A stretch of 30,688 nt of DNA from Dissophora ornata (taxonomy: Eukaryota > Mortierellomycota > Mortierellomycetes > Mortierellales > Mortierellaceae). The position numbers and the translations under genes were made by a program. Positions 11,008-18,419 of this stretch are shown here, in pieces; position 1 is the first letter of the stretch; every line of letters begins with the position of its first letter. Under the pieces are notes generated by a model. That model did no database searches. It worked only from the letters and a program-made list of their open reading frames with translations, and had not been told where the DNA came from. The stretch spans positions 1 to 30,688 of the forward strand of contig MU616947.1 in NCBI GenBank assembly GCA_025201705.1. Reading direction: 5' to 3'.

Positions 11008-11394
11008 ATGAAGACAGAGAAATTCTGCTCCTTCGAAAGTCCTCTTAGAAACAGGTCCACCGAAGCCGCTGCCTCACCGGCACAGACCCCTCAGGAATCC
11101 ATCGACGAGTCCCATCCTTACACTTCCGACCTCACCGCCAGGGGATTGAAGCAAGCTCAAGAAAGCGAAATGCCCCACACTACGAAAGTCAATCGGATCT
11201 TACATACTTTAGACGCGCTGGTCGCATCCAACCAAGTCAAAATGCGAATATCCATAACCAACGTCTATGTACAGCATCAAACGGTCCACCGCTCAATGCA
11301 TACTATGACAATGATGCGCGATCCTAGCACAGTTACCTCCAAAAGCGACACGTTTACACTTACTCGTTTTCTAGAGTTTCTGAGCCGTACGTAG
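11008..11394 (+). CDS. Possible divergent relative of the small FFKxSK family (128 aa)
   Basis: This open frame of 128 codons begins MKTEKFCSFESPLRNRSTEA and continues AASPAQTPQESIDES. Residues 7-34 line up without gaps against the first 28 residues of the A-type small proteins (FFKSSKNQSASAA.SPAATPRSSMHE); AASPA-TP, a serine and the acidic residue after it are kept. The underlying DNA is also alignable, so common origin is plausible. The rest, about 90 residues, has no MLHKKAMPN block and matches nothing I know. No strong TATA box precedes it. It may be a decayed or repurposed copy, or a chance open frame. Confidence 0.3.
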   Translation: MKTEKFCSFESPLRNRSTEAAASPAQTPQESIDESHPYTSDLTARGLKQAQESEMPHTTKVNRILHTLDALVASNQVKMRISITNVYVQHQTVHRSMHTMTMMRDPSTVTSKSDTFTLTRFLEFLSRT

Positions 11395-11761
11395 GCGCTT
11401 TTGAACTGAGGCATTTTTTAACTGCGGGCTTGCAGTTGCTGGAGTTTATTCGACCGCAGCGAGACAGGGCGTGGCACCCCGATCCTTGTTTCGTACCTAT
11501 TTTATCTCCTACAGAATTGCCGCACCCAGTCTGCGGCTGTTTAACGTTTCTGTTTGAACGGCTTGCAAAATTTGCGGACGTAGAATTTTTTTATGATTTT
11601 GCTCGTTACTCAATATGTGGTCCAGGAATGGAAATGAAAATGAATAGACAGCAAAAAAGAAACGTCGATGGTCGAATGCTTTGACTTGGCAAAGCGCGGC
11701 AGTTCTAGAAGAAGGCAGAGGGACATGGGCCACTTCTTTCGAACACTGCTTCGATCGTTGC

Positions 11762-11769
11762 TATAAATA
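11762..11769 (+). promoter_or_regulatory. TATA box (TATAAATA) of the small gene at 11878
   Basis: TATAAATA followed by CG lies about 110 bases upstream of the ATG. The leader after it is rich in CAA/CAC and poor in G. Upstream, at about 11670-11690, is CTTTGACTTGGC, which resembles part of the B-type promoter block and includes GCCAAG on the minus strand. Confidence 0.7.
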
Positions 11770-11877
11770 CGTGCACACTTTCCCACTTTTCCCAACCTCA
11801 CTCAACCACAACAACCCAAGCATAACAACTACAAAGCTCGCCAGTAAACCAAACCGAACAAACCCACTACTACAACC

Positions 11878-12057
11878 ATGCCTCTTTTCAAGTCCTCCAA
11901 GAAGAACGAGACTGCCTCTGCCGCGGCCACTCCAGTTCAGACTCCTCGCAACTCTATGCACGAGCAACGCCCCAAGGTGATGACTCAGGATGAGGCCCTC
12001 CACATGATCTTCCAGAAGACCATGACCAACGCTGCTACTGGCCCTTTCCTCCGCTAA
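11878..12057 (+). CDS. Small FFKxSK-family protein (59 aa)
   Basis: This intronless 59-residue protein starts MPLFKSSKKNETASAAATP and ends MTNAATGPFLR. The three family blocks are clear: basic-hydrophobic N-terminus, QTPRNSMHEQRP in the middle, and MTQDEALHMIFQKTMTNA, probably an amphipathic helix, at the C-terminus. It is the most distant member that still keeps the A-type HEQRP, and its helix is closest to that of the gene at 18141-18413 (MTQDE, K-MTN). It stands alone, outside the triplicated unit. AATAAA lies about 175 bases downstream. The function is unknown. The match across paralogues makes it a real gene despite its size. Confidence 0.88.
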   Translation: MPLFKSSKKNETASAAATPVQTPRNSMHEQRPKVMTQDEALHMIFQKTMTNAATGPFLR

Positions 12058-12310
12058 AGACGACATCAGAGGTCACTCGCTCGTAGCCAAAATCGACTCA
12101 ACCTACACGCGTATTCGATTCCCTAGCTCCACGAGATTTCACAAGCCTAAGGCACACATATACATCGCAGCATCATATACCTCCGCGTTGTCTTCAAGGA
12201 TGGCCACTCCATACTGTATCATACCATAGCATAATAAAAACATAAGCATTTCGAACATCAAAACTTACATCGTCCGAATGTTACAACTTCAATTACCCTG
12301 GATCTGGTCT

Positions 12311-12432
12311 TTCGCGAGCAACACTCTGATGCTTCGCGAGCAATACTCTGATACTTCGCGAGCAACACTCTGATATTTCGCGAGTAACACTCTGATATTT
12401 CGCGAGTAACACTCTGATATTTCGCGAGCAAT
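12311..12432. repeat. 22-bp tandem repeat, about 5.5 units, core TTCGCGAG
   Basis: TTCGCGAG recurs at 12311, 12333, 12355, 12377, 12399 and 12421, exactly 22 bases apart. The consensus unit is TTCGCGAG(C/T)AA(C/T)ACTCTGATA(C/T) and the units differ by only a few bases. Each unit contains the palindrome TCGCGA. The array lies between the 3' ends of the convergent genes at 11878 and 12630. Confidence 0.95.
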
Positions 12433-12629
12433 GACTACAGTACAGAATTTGACAATTCTCTTCTGATACTTTTGCATTCTGCCAAACAACCAGACTTTTT
12501 GAAACACTCGCTTTCGTAAATTAAAGGCTTATTTTAATGCTACAGGTAGATAATACGGTATTGTACAATTGTAAAATGATAGCAGATGCATTAGGCAAAG
12601 TGCCCGTCAACATTGTCGGCTGTGGGTTT

Positions 12630-12803
12630 TTAACGGATGAAAGGACCGACAGAAGCGTTGGGCATTGCCTTCTTGTGAAGCATTTCGAGGGCTTGGTCTT
12701 GTGTCATCTTGTTGACCTGCACGGGGCGCTGCTCATTCATCGAAGATCGGGGAGTAGTGGTGGCCGAACCGGACTGGTTCTTGGAGAACTTGAAAAGTGC
12801 CAT
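12630..12803 (-). CDS. Small FFKxSK-family protein, B-type copy 1 (57 aa)
   Basis: This intronless 57-residue protein starts MALFKFSKNQSGSATTTPRS and has SMNEQRPVQVNKMTQDQ, then ALEMLHKKAMPNASVGPFIR at the end. B-type members lack the SPAA insertion of A-type members and have NEQRPVQV.KMTQDQ where A-type has HEQRPASTMTL.Q. It is rich in Ser/Thr next to Lys or Pro, so it is probably phosphorylatable. No signal peptide, no transmembrane segment and no cysteine. It is divergently paired with A1 across 653 bases. The function is unknown. Confidence 0.9.
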   Translation of the reverse strand: MALFKFSKNQSGSATTTPRSSMNEQRPVQVNKMTQDQALEMLHKKAMPNASVGPFIR

Positions 12804-13456
12804 AATTGTAGAGAGTGGGGTGATGATTTGACGGAGAGAGTGTTGACTTGTTGGTCGGATGCTCGGAAGCGTTTGTTGGTTTGTTGCTGAAGTTGTTGAA
12901 GATGTTGAATGATGATTAGAGGGAAGTGGGGCGCCTCCCAGGACGTATTTATACAAAGATTTAAACGCGTCTACTTTTGCAGGAGGGGTTGGTTGACAAT
13001 GCCATCCATCCATGCTGTGAAATGCGGCACCATGCATTGCGATGCTTTGTAGAACACCCCACATGCAACCAAAAGAGCATTCTCGGCATTGCTTGGCTAC
13101 ACGCTTTGACTTCCATTCTTGGCAGCCATCGAGGTGGACCATATTTGTGCACGATCGAAAAAATTTAAGCATTTTTCAGGCACCGCTATTCGTTCCTGAA
13201 TTTTCCCGCTTCTTGGAACTCCTCTATGATGTTGATCTTCTGTGCAGAATGGTCCATGCTTCACATAAAGGGAACAGTCGCACGCCAAGAATAGACTCTA
13301 GACAGCCGAAAAATGATATAAAAGGGTCCAATTCTGCTCGTCTTCAACCCTCTCTTCACTCAACCAACAACCAACCAACAAAGCACCAAGCTACCAAGCC
13401 GCCAAGCAACTACTTCCATTCAAGCCCACAAGCACTCACCCATACACTCATCAACC
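12804..13456. promoter_or_regulatory. Divergent promoter of pair 1 with GCCAAGAAT elements
   Basis: TATA boxes: TATAAATA on minus at 12953-12946 for B1, and TATAAAAG on plus at 13317-13324 for A1. GCCAAGAAT occurs on minus in 13123-13114 and on plus from 13284, each about 35-170 bases upstream of its TATA box. A further CTTGGC lies at 13092-13097. GCCAAG is the PacC/Rim101 core. A conserved block GGAACAGTCGCACGCCAAG precedes the A1 TATA box. The A1 leader is a CAAC/CCAA-rich, G-poor tract. Confidence 0.65.
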
Positions 13457-13636
13457 ATGGCCTTCTTCAAGTCTTCCAAGAACCAATCTGCCTCTGCTGC
13501 TACCTCTCCTGCTGCTACTCCTCGATCGTCGATGCACGAGCAACGCCCAGCAAGCACGATGACGCTAGACCAAGCCCTCTTGATGCTCCACAAGAAGGCG
13601 ATGCCTAATGCCTCTTCCGGTCCTTTTATCCGCTAA
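13457..13636 (+). CDS. Small FFKxSK-family protein, A-type copy 1 (59 aa)
   Basis: This intronless 59-residue protein starts MAFFKSSKNQSASAATSPAA, has TPRSSMHEQRPASTMTLDQ in the middle and ends ALLMLHKKAMPNASSGPFIR. The ATG sits in CAACCATGG, a good fungal start context, and follows a long G-poor leader. AATAAA lies about 80 bases after the stop. It differs from A2 and A3 at only a handful of residues. The C-terminal 20 residues are nearly identical to those of the B-type, which argues that this block carries the function. That function is unknown. Confidence 0.9.
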   Translation: MAFFKSSKNQSASAATSPAATPRSSMHEQRPASTMTLDQALLMLHKKAMPNASSGPFIR

Positions 13637-13737
13637 ACGGACATTGTCTACATTTTCACAAGCATTCATCATTACATTGTATAATATCACATCAAACCAC
13701 ATCTAGCATCATAAAATAAACATTGCTCTTCAGCATC

Positions 13738-14320
13738 CTACTCGATCGATATTCTTGCGCTTGGGATTACTTCCATGTTCTGATAGCCGGCATGTGTGGA
13801 TCCTTGAGGTATACACTCTTCGCTGGGGTCCAAAAGACGCTGAAACGCTTGATTAATGTGATGCAAGATCAGCACTACAAGCGTTTCTATCTTTTCCCCC
13901 GTCAGCTCAACATGCTTAATCATCATCGTTGCATTTTCATTTCCTCGTGTTGGCAGAGTGAGATCGTCAAGACTTGAAATATAGATATTATTCATTGGAG
14001 ACTCGCTTTTTTGGGCGGCCTTTCGGGGTATTTAGAGTCTTCAGAGTCGTCGGGGGTACCTCACCATGGGATTGATCTTAATTATGACGTGGTTGGGATG
14101 AATTTCAAGCTTAAAACTTCCTCTGAAAGAAAGACACAAGGCGTGGAAAACGTAACATGGACCCATGAAATTGCAGAGGGAACAGAGCCTTTTGTTAGAA
14201 CTTTTAATCCAGTGCGGACGACGGATAGCTAATTGAAAGGGGTTAACCGCCTCGTTCTGAGCGAAGGGAAACAAGTAATAAGGAAGAAAGCGCATATAGA
14301 CAAGAAGCAGTGTACACACG
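13738..14320. other. Spacer of unit 1 with relic-like open frames
   Basis: Two open frames here have counterparts in unit 2. On minus, 13995-13738 reads 85 codons, while the unit-2 copy has a one-base deletion and an early TAG. On plus, 14011-14232 includes VTWTHEIAEGTEPF, and the unit-2 frame at 16070-16276 has EAWIHEIADGTDPF. Several of the DNA differences in that stretch fall in third codon positions. I do not recognise the protein. It may be a decaying gene carried along by the duplication. Confidence 0.35.
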
Positions 14321-14549
14321 CATTATTACTGAGACCATTTTGAAGCGTCTAATACAGAATGCCGATTTAAAATCGTAGCCAGAAGATATCGGATCAAGAA
14401 CAGAGCGACATGTTTAAGCAATCAGAATGTGTTCAGTTTAAGATGCTGGTGTTGTTTCTTTTTAATGTTACAGGATTATACTAGAGTACAAGGGATAAGT
14501 GCTTATAGTGTACGAGTTAAGATATTACGGTTCTGTCCATATAGCGTGT

Positions 14550-14723
14550 TTAGCGGAGGGAAGGGCCGGTACAGGGATTAGGCATTGCCTTCTTGTGGAG
14601 CATCTCGAGGACCTGGTCTTGCGTCATCTTGGTGACTTGCACGCGGCGCTGCTCGTTCATCGAAGATCGAGGAGTGGTGGATGCCGAAGCGGACTGGTTC
14701 TTGGAGGACTTGAAAAGGGACAT
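14550..14723 (-). CDS. Small FFKxSK-family protein, B-type copy 2 (57 aa)
   Basis: This intronless 57-residue protein starts MSLFKSSKNQSASASTTPRS, continues SMNEQRRVQVTKMTQDQ and ends VLEMLHKKAMPNPCTGPSLR. It is the most changed of the three B copies: P to R after NEQR, A to V in the helix, ASVGPFIR to PCTGPSLR at the end, and the only cysteine in the triplicated set. The frame is intact and the length is identical to B1 and B3, so it is probably functional or only recently relaxed. Confidence 0.88.
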   Translation of the reverse strand: MSLFKSSKNQSASASTTPRSSMNEQRRVQVTKMTQDQVLEMLHKKAMPNPCTGPSLR

Positions 14724-15451
14724 GTTTGTAGTGAGTGAGTGCTGTTTTGACTGACTGAATGCTGGCTTGTTGGTTGGATTCTCAAAAGCGTTTGTTGGTT
14801 TGCTGCTGAAGTTGATAAAGTTGTTGAATGATGATGAGAAGGAAAATGGAGTACATGTCTGGACGTATTTATACAATTTTCTAAGCGCGCCAGTCCTGCA
14901 GGAGGATCAATTGGCGTTGTCTTCGTTGTCTTTCATCAGTGCCGCGCAACGAGGCGCCGTACAACGTGACGCTTTGTCGAGCACCTTCACACACAAAAAA
15001 ACAAGTGCGTTCTCGGCATGCTTGGCTGCAAACTTTGATTTCCATTCTTGGCATCCATCAAAGCAGACCATATTTGTGTACGACCGATCCAAATGGACAG
15101 TCGAAAATTAATTTACGCGGTGGTGATGACATGTCAAAAATAAGCATTTTTCAGACACCGCTCAGTGCCGTTCCTGAATCTTCCAAGAAAGCGTCGTGCC
15201 GGTTTTATGTTTATATTTTCTGCGCAGAATGGCCCATGCTTCGCAGGATTAGTCAATGGGAACAGTCGCACGCCAAGAATAGATTCTGGACATCCGAAAA
15301 GCGGTATAAAAGGGTCCAATTGTGTTCGTTTTCAATCCTCTCTTCACTCAACCAACAACCAACCAACAAAGCAACAAAGCACCAAACTACCAAGCAACTC
15401 GCAATCACTACCATCCAAGCCCACAAGCACTCACTCATACATTCAACAACC
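14724..15451. promoter_or_regulatory. Divergent promoter of pair 2 with GCCAAGAAT elements
   Basis: TATAAATA on minus at 14873-14866 serves B2 and TATAAAAG on plus at 15305-15312 serves A2. GCCAAGAAT lies on minus in 15052-15043 and on plus from 15272, with CTTGGC at 15021-15026. The spacing to the A2 TATA box is the same as in pair 1. The middle part is the least conserved stretch between copies. Confidence 0.65.
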
Positions 15452-15631
15452 ATGGCCCTCTTCAAGTCTTCCAAGAACCAGTCTGCCTCTGCCGCTGCCT
15501 CTCCTGCTGCCACTCCTCGATCGTCGATGCATGAGCAACGCCCAGCAAGCACGATGACGCTAGAGCAAGCCCTCCTGATGCTCCACAAGAAGGCGATGCC
15601 TAATGCCTCTGCCAGCCCTTTTATCCGCTAA
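15452..15631 (+). CDS. Small FFKxSK-family protein, A-type copy 2 (59 aa)
   Basis: This intronless 59-residue protein starts MALFKSSKNQSASAAASPAA, has TPRSSMHEQRPASTMTLEQ in the middle and ends ALLMLHKKAMPNASASPFIR. It differs from A1 mainly at residue 3 (F to L), T16 to A, D to E before QALLML, and SGP to ASP near the end. Start context CAACCATGG and a CCAACAA-rich leader match A1. AATAAA lies about 80 bases downstream. The function is unknown. Confidence 0.9.
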   Translation: MALFKSSKNQSASAAASPAATPRSSMHEQRPASTMTLEQALLMLHKKAMPNASASPFIR

Positions 15632-15734
15632 ACGGACATTGTCTACAGTTTCACAAGCATTCACCACTCAATTGTACAATATCACATCTAACCACATCTA
15701 GCATCATACAATAAACATTGCTTTTCTGCATCCT

Positions 15735-16450
15735 ACTCGATCGATGTTCTTGCGCTTGAAATTGTTTCCACGTTCTGATAGCCTGCATTCGTGGATCTTC
15801 ACGTTATACACTATTCACTGGAATCCAAAACACGGCGAAATGCTTGATTACTGTGATGCAAGATCAGCACTACGAGCGTATCTATCTCTTTCCCCGTCAG
15901 CTCAACATGCTTAATCATCATCGTTGCATTTTCTTTCTTCGTGTTGGTAGAGTGAGATCGCCAATGCTTGATATATATAGATACATAGATACTATCTACT
16001 AATGGCTCGAGTTTTGGGGCTACATTTCGGGGTATTTACAGTCTTCGGAGTCATCGGAGGCACCTTACCATGGGATCGATCCTGACGGTGAGGATCTGTG
16101 CCGAACTGTTGGACATGGTTGGGATCAATTTCACACTTCCTCCAAAAAAGGCATCAGGCGTGGAAAGCGAAGCATGGATCCACGAAATAGCAGACGGGAC
16201 AGACCCCTTTCTTTTACGAGTTTGGTCCAAGGTGGGCGACCAAAAGGATCGAAAGGGTTTATCTATTACATTCTAGGGAAACGAGGAAAAGGATGAAAGC
16301 GTACATAGACAAATAGTAATGTACATTATCACCGAAGGTGATGCGTCTAATACAGAAAGCCGATTTGTAATCGTAGAGGATCTCGGATCAGGAACAGAAA
16401 TGCGATATTCAATCGCCCAGAGTGCGAGCTTAAGATTCCGGTGTTATGTT
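15735..16450. other. Spacer of unit 2, decayed copy of the unit 1 spacer
   Basis: This aligns along its length with 13738-14465. The minus-strand frame that is open in unit 1 is broken here by a one-base deletion in an A-rich run near 15940 and by a stop. The plus-strand frame 16070-16276 is open, but its upstream part is shifted relative to unit 1 by an insertion of about 20 bases. Confidence 0.5.
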
Positions 16451-16541
16451 CTTTTATTGGTACAGGATTATGCTAGAGTACAAGGGATATGTGTTGATGG
16501 GGTATGAGTTGGAAGATTACGCTTCTAGCCATATAGCCTGT

Positions 16542-16715
16542 TCAGCGGATGAATGGACCAGTGGAAGCATTAGGCATTGCCTTCTTGTGGAGCATCTCGA
16601 GAGCCTGGTCTTGCGTCATCTTGATGACTTGTACAGGGCGCTGCTCGTTCATCGAAGATCGGGGAGTAGTGGTGGCCGAAGCGGACTGGTTCTTGGAGGA
16701 CTTGAAAAAGGCCAT
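16542..16715 (-). CDS. Small FFKxSK-family protein, B-type copy 3 (57 aa)
   Basis: This intronless 57-residue protein starts MAFFKSSKNQSASATTTPRS, continues SMNEQRPVQVIKMTQDQ and ends ALEMLHKKAMPNASTGPFIR with a TGA stop, unlike the TAA of the other copies. Longer open frames read the opposite strand here, but the family match and the TATA box at 16861-16854 identify the minus strand as coding. Its residues 1-16 are closer to A-type copies than B1 is, which may reflect gene conversion. Confidence 0.9.
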   Translation of the reverse strand: MAFFKSSKNQSASATTTPRSSMNEQRPVQVIKMTQDQALEMLHKKAMPNASTGPFIR

Positions 16716-17391
16716 GTTTGTAGTGAGTGGGTGTTGTTTTGACTGAGAGAGTGTTGGCTTGTTGGTTGGATGCTCGGAAGCGTTTGTTAGCTTGTAGCTG
16801 AAGTTGTTGAAACTGTTAAATGATGATGAGGAAATGGAAGGCCTCTCAGGAAGTATTTATACAAAGTTTTAAACGCGTCCACTTTGCGAGGGAGGTAACC
16901 AACCATTCATGCCGCGAAGTGTGATGCCATGCATTGCGCTACTTTGCCGAGCACCACACACACAAACGAAAAGCATTCTCGGCATTGCTTGGCTGCACAC
17001 TTTGACTTCCATTCTTGGCAACCATCCAAATCGACAGTCGAAATTAATTCGCGCATTGATGTCATGTTAAAAATTTTAAAGAATTTTCAGGCACCGCTGA
17101 ATTTTCCCAAGAAAGTGCCGTGCGCGCTTTTCTGCGCGCTTCTTGGAACTCCTCCACGATGTTGATCTTCTGTGCAGAATGGTCCATGCTTCACAGGATT
17201 AGTCAAAGGGGGTATTCGCACGCCAAGAATAGATTCGGGACAGCCGAAAAGTGATATAAAAGGTTCCTGTTGTCCTCGTCTTCAACCCTCTCTTCACTCA
17301 ACTAACAACCACACTAACAAAGCACCAAGCTACCAAGCAACTCGAAACCTCCATTCAAGCCCACAAGCACCCACTCATACATTCATCAACT
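16716..17391. promoter_or_regulatory. Divergent promoter of pair 3 with GCCAAGAAT elements
   Basis: TATAAATA on minus at 16861-16854 serves B3 and TATAAAAG on plus at 17255-17262 serves A3. GCCAAGAAT is on minus in 17019-17010 and on plus from 17222, with CTTGGC at 16988-16993. TTCTTGGAACTCCTC and TGTGCAGAATGGTCCATGCT are shared with pair 1, so pair 3 resembles pair 1 more than pair 2 here. Confidence 0.65.
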
Positions 17392-17571
17392 ATGGCCTTC
17401 TTCAAGTTTTCCAAGAGCCAGTCTGCCTCTGCTGCTACCTCTCCTGCTGCTACTCCTCGATCGTCGATGCACGAGCAACGCCCAGCAAGCACGATGACGC
17501 TAGAGCAGGCCCTCCTGATGCTCCACAAGAAGGCGATGCCTAATGCCTCTGCCGGTCCTTATATCCGCTAA
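17392..17571 (+). CDS. Small FFKxSK-family protein, A-type copy 3 (59 aa)
   Basis: This intronless 59-residue protein starts MAFFKFSKSQSASAATSPAA, has TPRSSMHEQRPASTMTLEQ and ends ALLMLHKKAMPNASAGPYIR. Changes from A1 are S6 to F, N9 to S and F to Y in the last four residues. The start context is CAACTATGG rather than CAACCATGG. AATAAA lies about 80 bases past the stop. The function is unknown. Confidence 0.9.
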   Translation: MAFFKFSKSQSASAATSPAATPRSSMHEQRPASTMTLEQALLMLHKKAMPNASAGPYIR

Positions 17572-17660
17572 ACGGGCGTTCTCTATATTTTCGCAAGCAT
17601 TCATCACTCATTTGTACACTATCGCATTACCAACACCTAGCATCATACAATAAAACACTC

Positions 17661-18140
17661 ATTTCTGCACTCCAATATTGTGCTCGGATCTAAGAGTCGC
17701 AGCATGTCAGACATGCACTAATAATCTACACGGCGCGATATGAAAAAAGAAAAAACGCCCGTACGCACAATCAAACGTCGTTTGCTTCACTTAGTATCTC
17801 AAGTTTTATTTTCGCCCTGGCGACCGTCGAGATTTTTGTAGAAATCGCACGGTCTTATGCCTCATGATTTCCGCTCGCGTCCATAGTGCATTATACTCAT
17901 TAATGACTTCTGGGTTTAATATGTAACGCTCGATAACGACTTGACTTTTGTCATTACGAACGCACAGGCGAGCCTATGACCTCTCATTTCTGCCATCTAA
18001 TGCGTCAATGGTTCGTGTATGGGAATGCTTTATTGTTACAATTGGATGCTGATGTAGTGAAAGGAAGACGAACAGGAAAACGTTGAGGCTGAAAACGCTG
18101 TAGTTGTGGGGCCCCGTTCGTGGACCCTCACATGTGTCTA
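17661..18140. other. Intergenic, no gene recognised
   Basis: The spacer repeated after A1 and A2 is missing. This 480-base stretch shares no obvious sequence with it and has no convincing open frame. It separates the array from the last, divergent family member. Confidence 0.5.
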
Positions 18141-18413
18141 TTAACGACGCATTCTGGACAAGGACCCATTAGTCATGGACTTGAGGTAGATTTTATGCAG
18201 AATCTCATCCTGAGTCATGTTATTCTTGAGGTCCAGGCCAGGCATGAGATTCATATTGGAGTTGTTATTCCGTTGGCAATCGAGTGGCTCTTCCAAGACA
18301 GACATGGTATCCGCACGCAAGAGAGGACGGTCGATGGTCGAGGTTCGTAATGCCTGCATATGAGTCGAGAGAGAAGCAGCACTGTGGCTCTTGTTGGACT
18401 TGAAGAGCGGCAT
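18141..18413 (-). CDS. Small FFKxSK-family protein, long divergent member (90 aa)
   Basis: This intronless 90-residue protein starts MPLFKSNKSHSAASLSTHMQ and ends MTQDEILHKIYLKSMTNGSLS followed by RMRR. The first 10 and last 25 residues follow the family pattern. About 30 extra residues (RPLLRADTMSVLEEPL..., NNNSNMNLMPG) are inserted between the central block, here ALRTSTIDRP, and the C-terminal helix. Its helix resembles that of the gene at 11878, so these two may flank the array as older members. TTTTTATG at about 18561 is a weak TATA candidate. Confidence 0.75.
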   Translation of the reverse strand: MPLFKSNKSHSAASLSTHMQALRTSTIDRPLLRADTMSVLEEPLDCQRNNNSNMNLMPGLDLKNNMTQDEILHKIYLKSMTNGSLSRMRR

Positions 18414-18419
18414 GACTAT

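Larger units (their letters stand above)
12530..14465. repeat. Tandem unit 1 (B1-A1 gene pair plus spacer)
   Basis: This is the first of three direct repeats of about 1.95 kb. It runs from a TTTTAATGCTACAGG-like boundary through B1 (minus), the divergent promoter, A1 (plus) and an ~830-base spacer. The spacer is recognisably repeated in unit 2: for example ATGCAAGATCAGCACTAC occurs in both, and CTCAACATGCTTAATCATCA is identical. Boundaries are estimated by eye to within about 30 bases. Confidence 0.85.
14466..16450. repeat. Tandem unit 2 (B2-A2 gene pair plus spacer)
   Basis: This is the second direct repeat, in the same order and orientation as unit 1. Start codons are offset from unit 1 by 1920 bases (B) and 1995 bases (A), so small indels have accumulated in the promoters and spacers while coding lengths stayed fixed. 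Confidence 0.85.
16451..17660. repeat. Tandem unit 3 (B3-A3 gene pair, no spacer)
   Basis: This is the third copy. Homology to units 1 and 2 runs from the TACAGGATTATGCTAGAGTACA boundary region to about 17660, just past the A3 polyadenylation signal. The spacer that follows A1 and A2 is absent, so the array ends here. Confidence 0.85.

Noticed and set aside
12311..12432. CRISPR array
   Set aside because: The 22-bp units abut directly with no variable spacers, and the genome is eukaryotic; it is a plain minisatellite.
13190..13230. Heat-shock elements (GAATTTTC, TTCTTGGAA) in the divergent promoters
   Set aside because: Only one properly spaced GAAnnTTC pair is present; the neighbouring GAA/TTC triplets are one base out of the 5-bp register.
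16446..16742. 98-codon plus-strand frame over B3
   Set aside because: It is the antisense shadow of B3; the same shadow appears over B1 and B2 because the family's codon pattern leaves that frame open.
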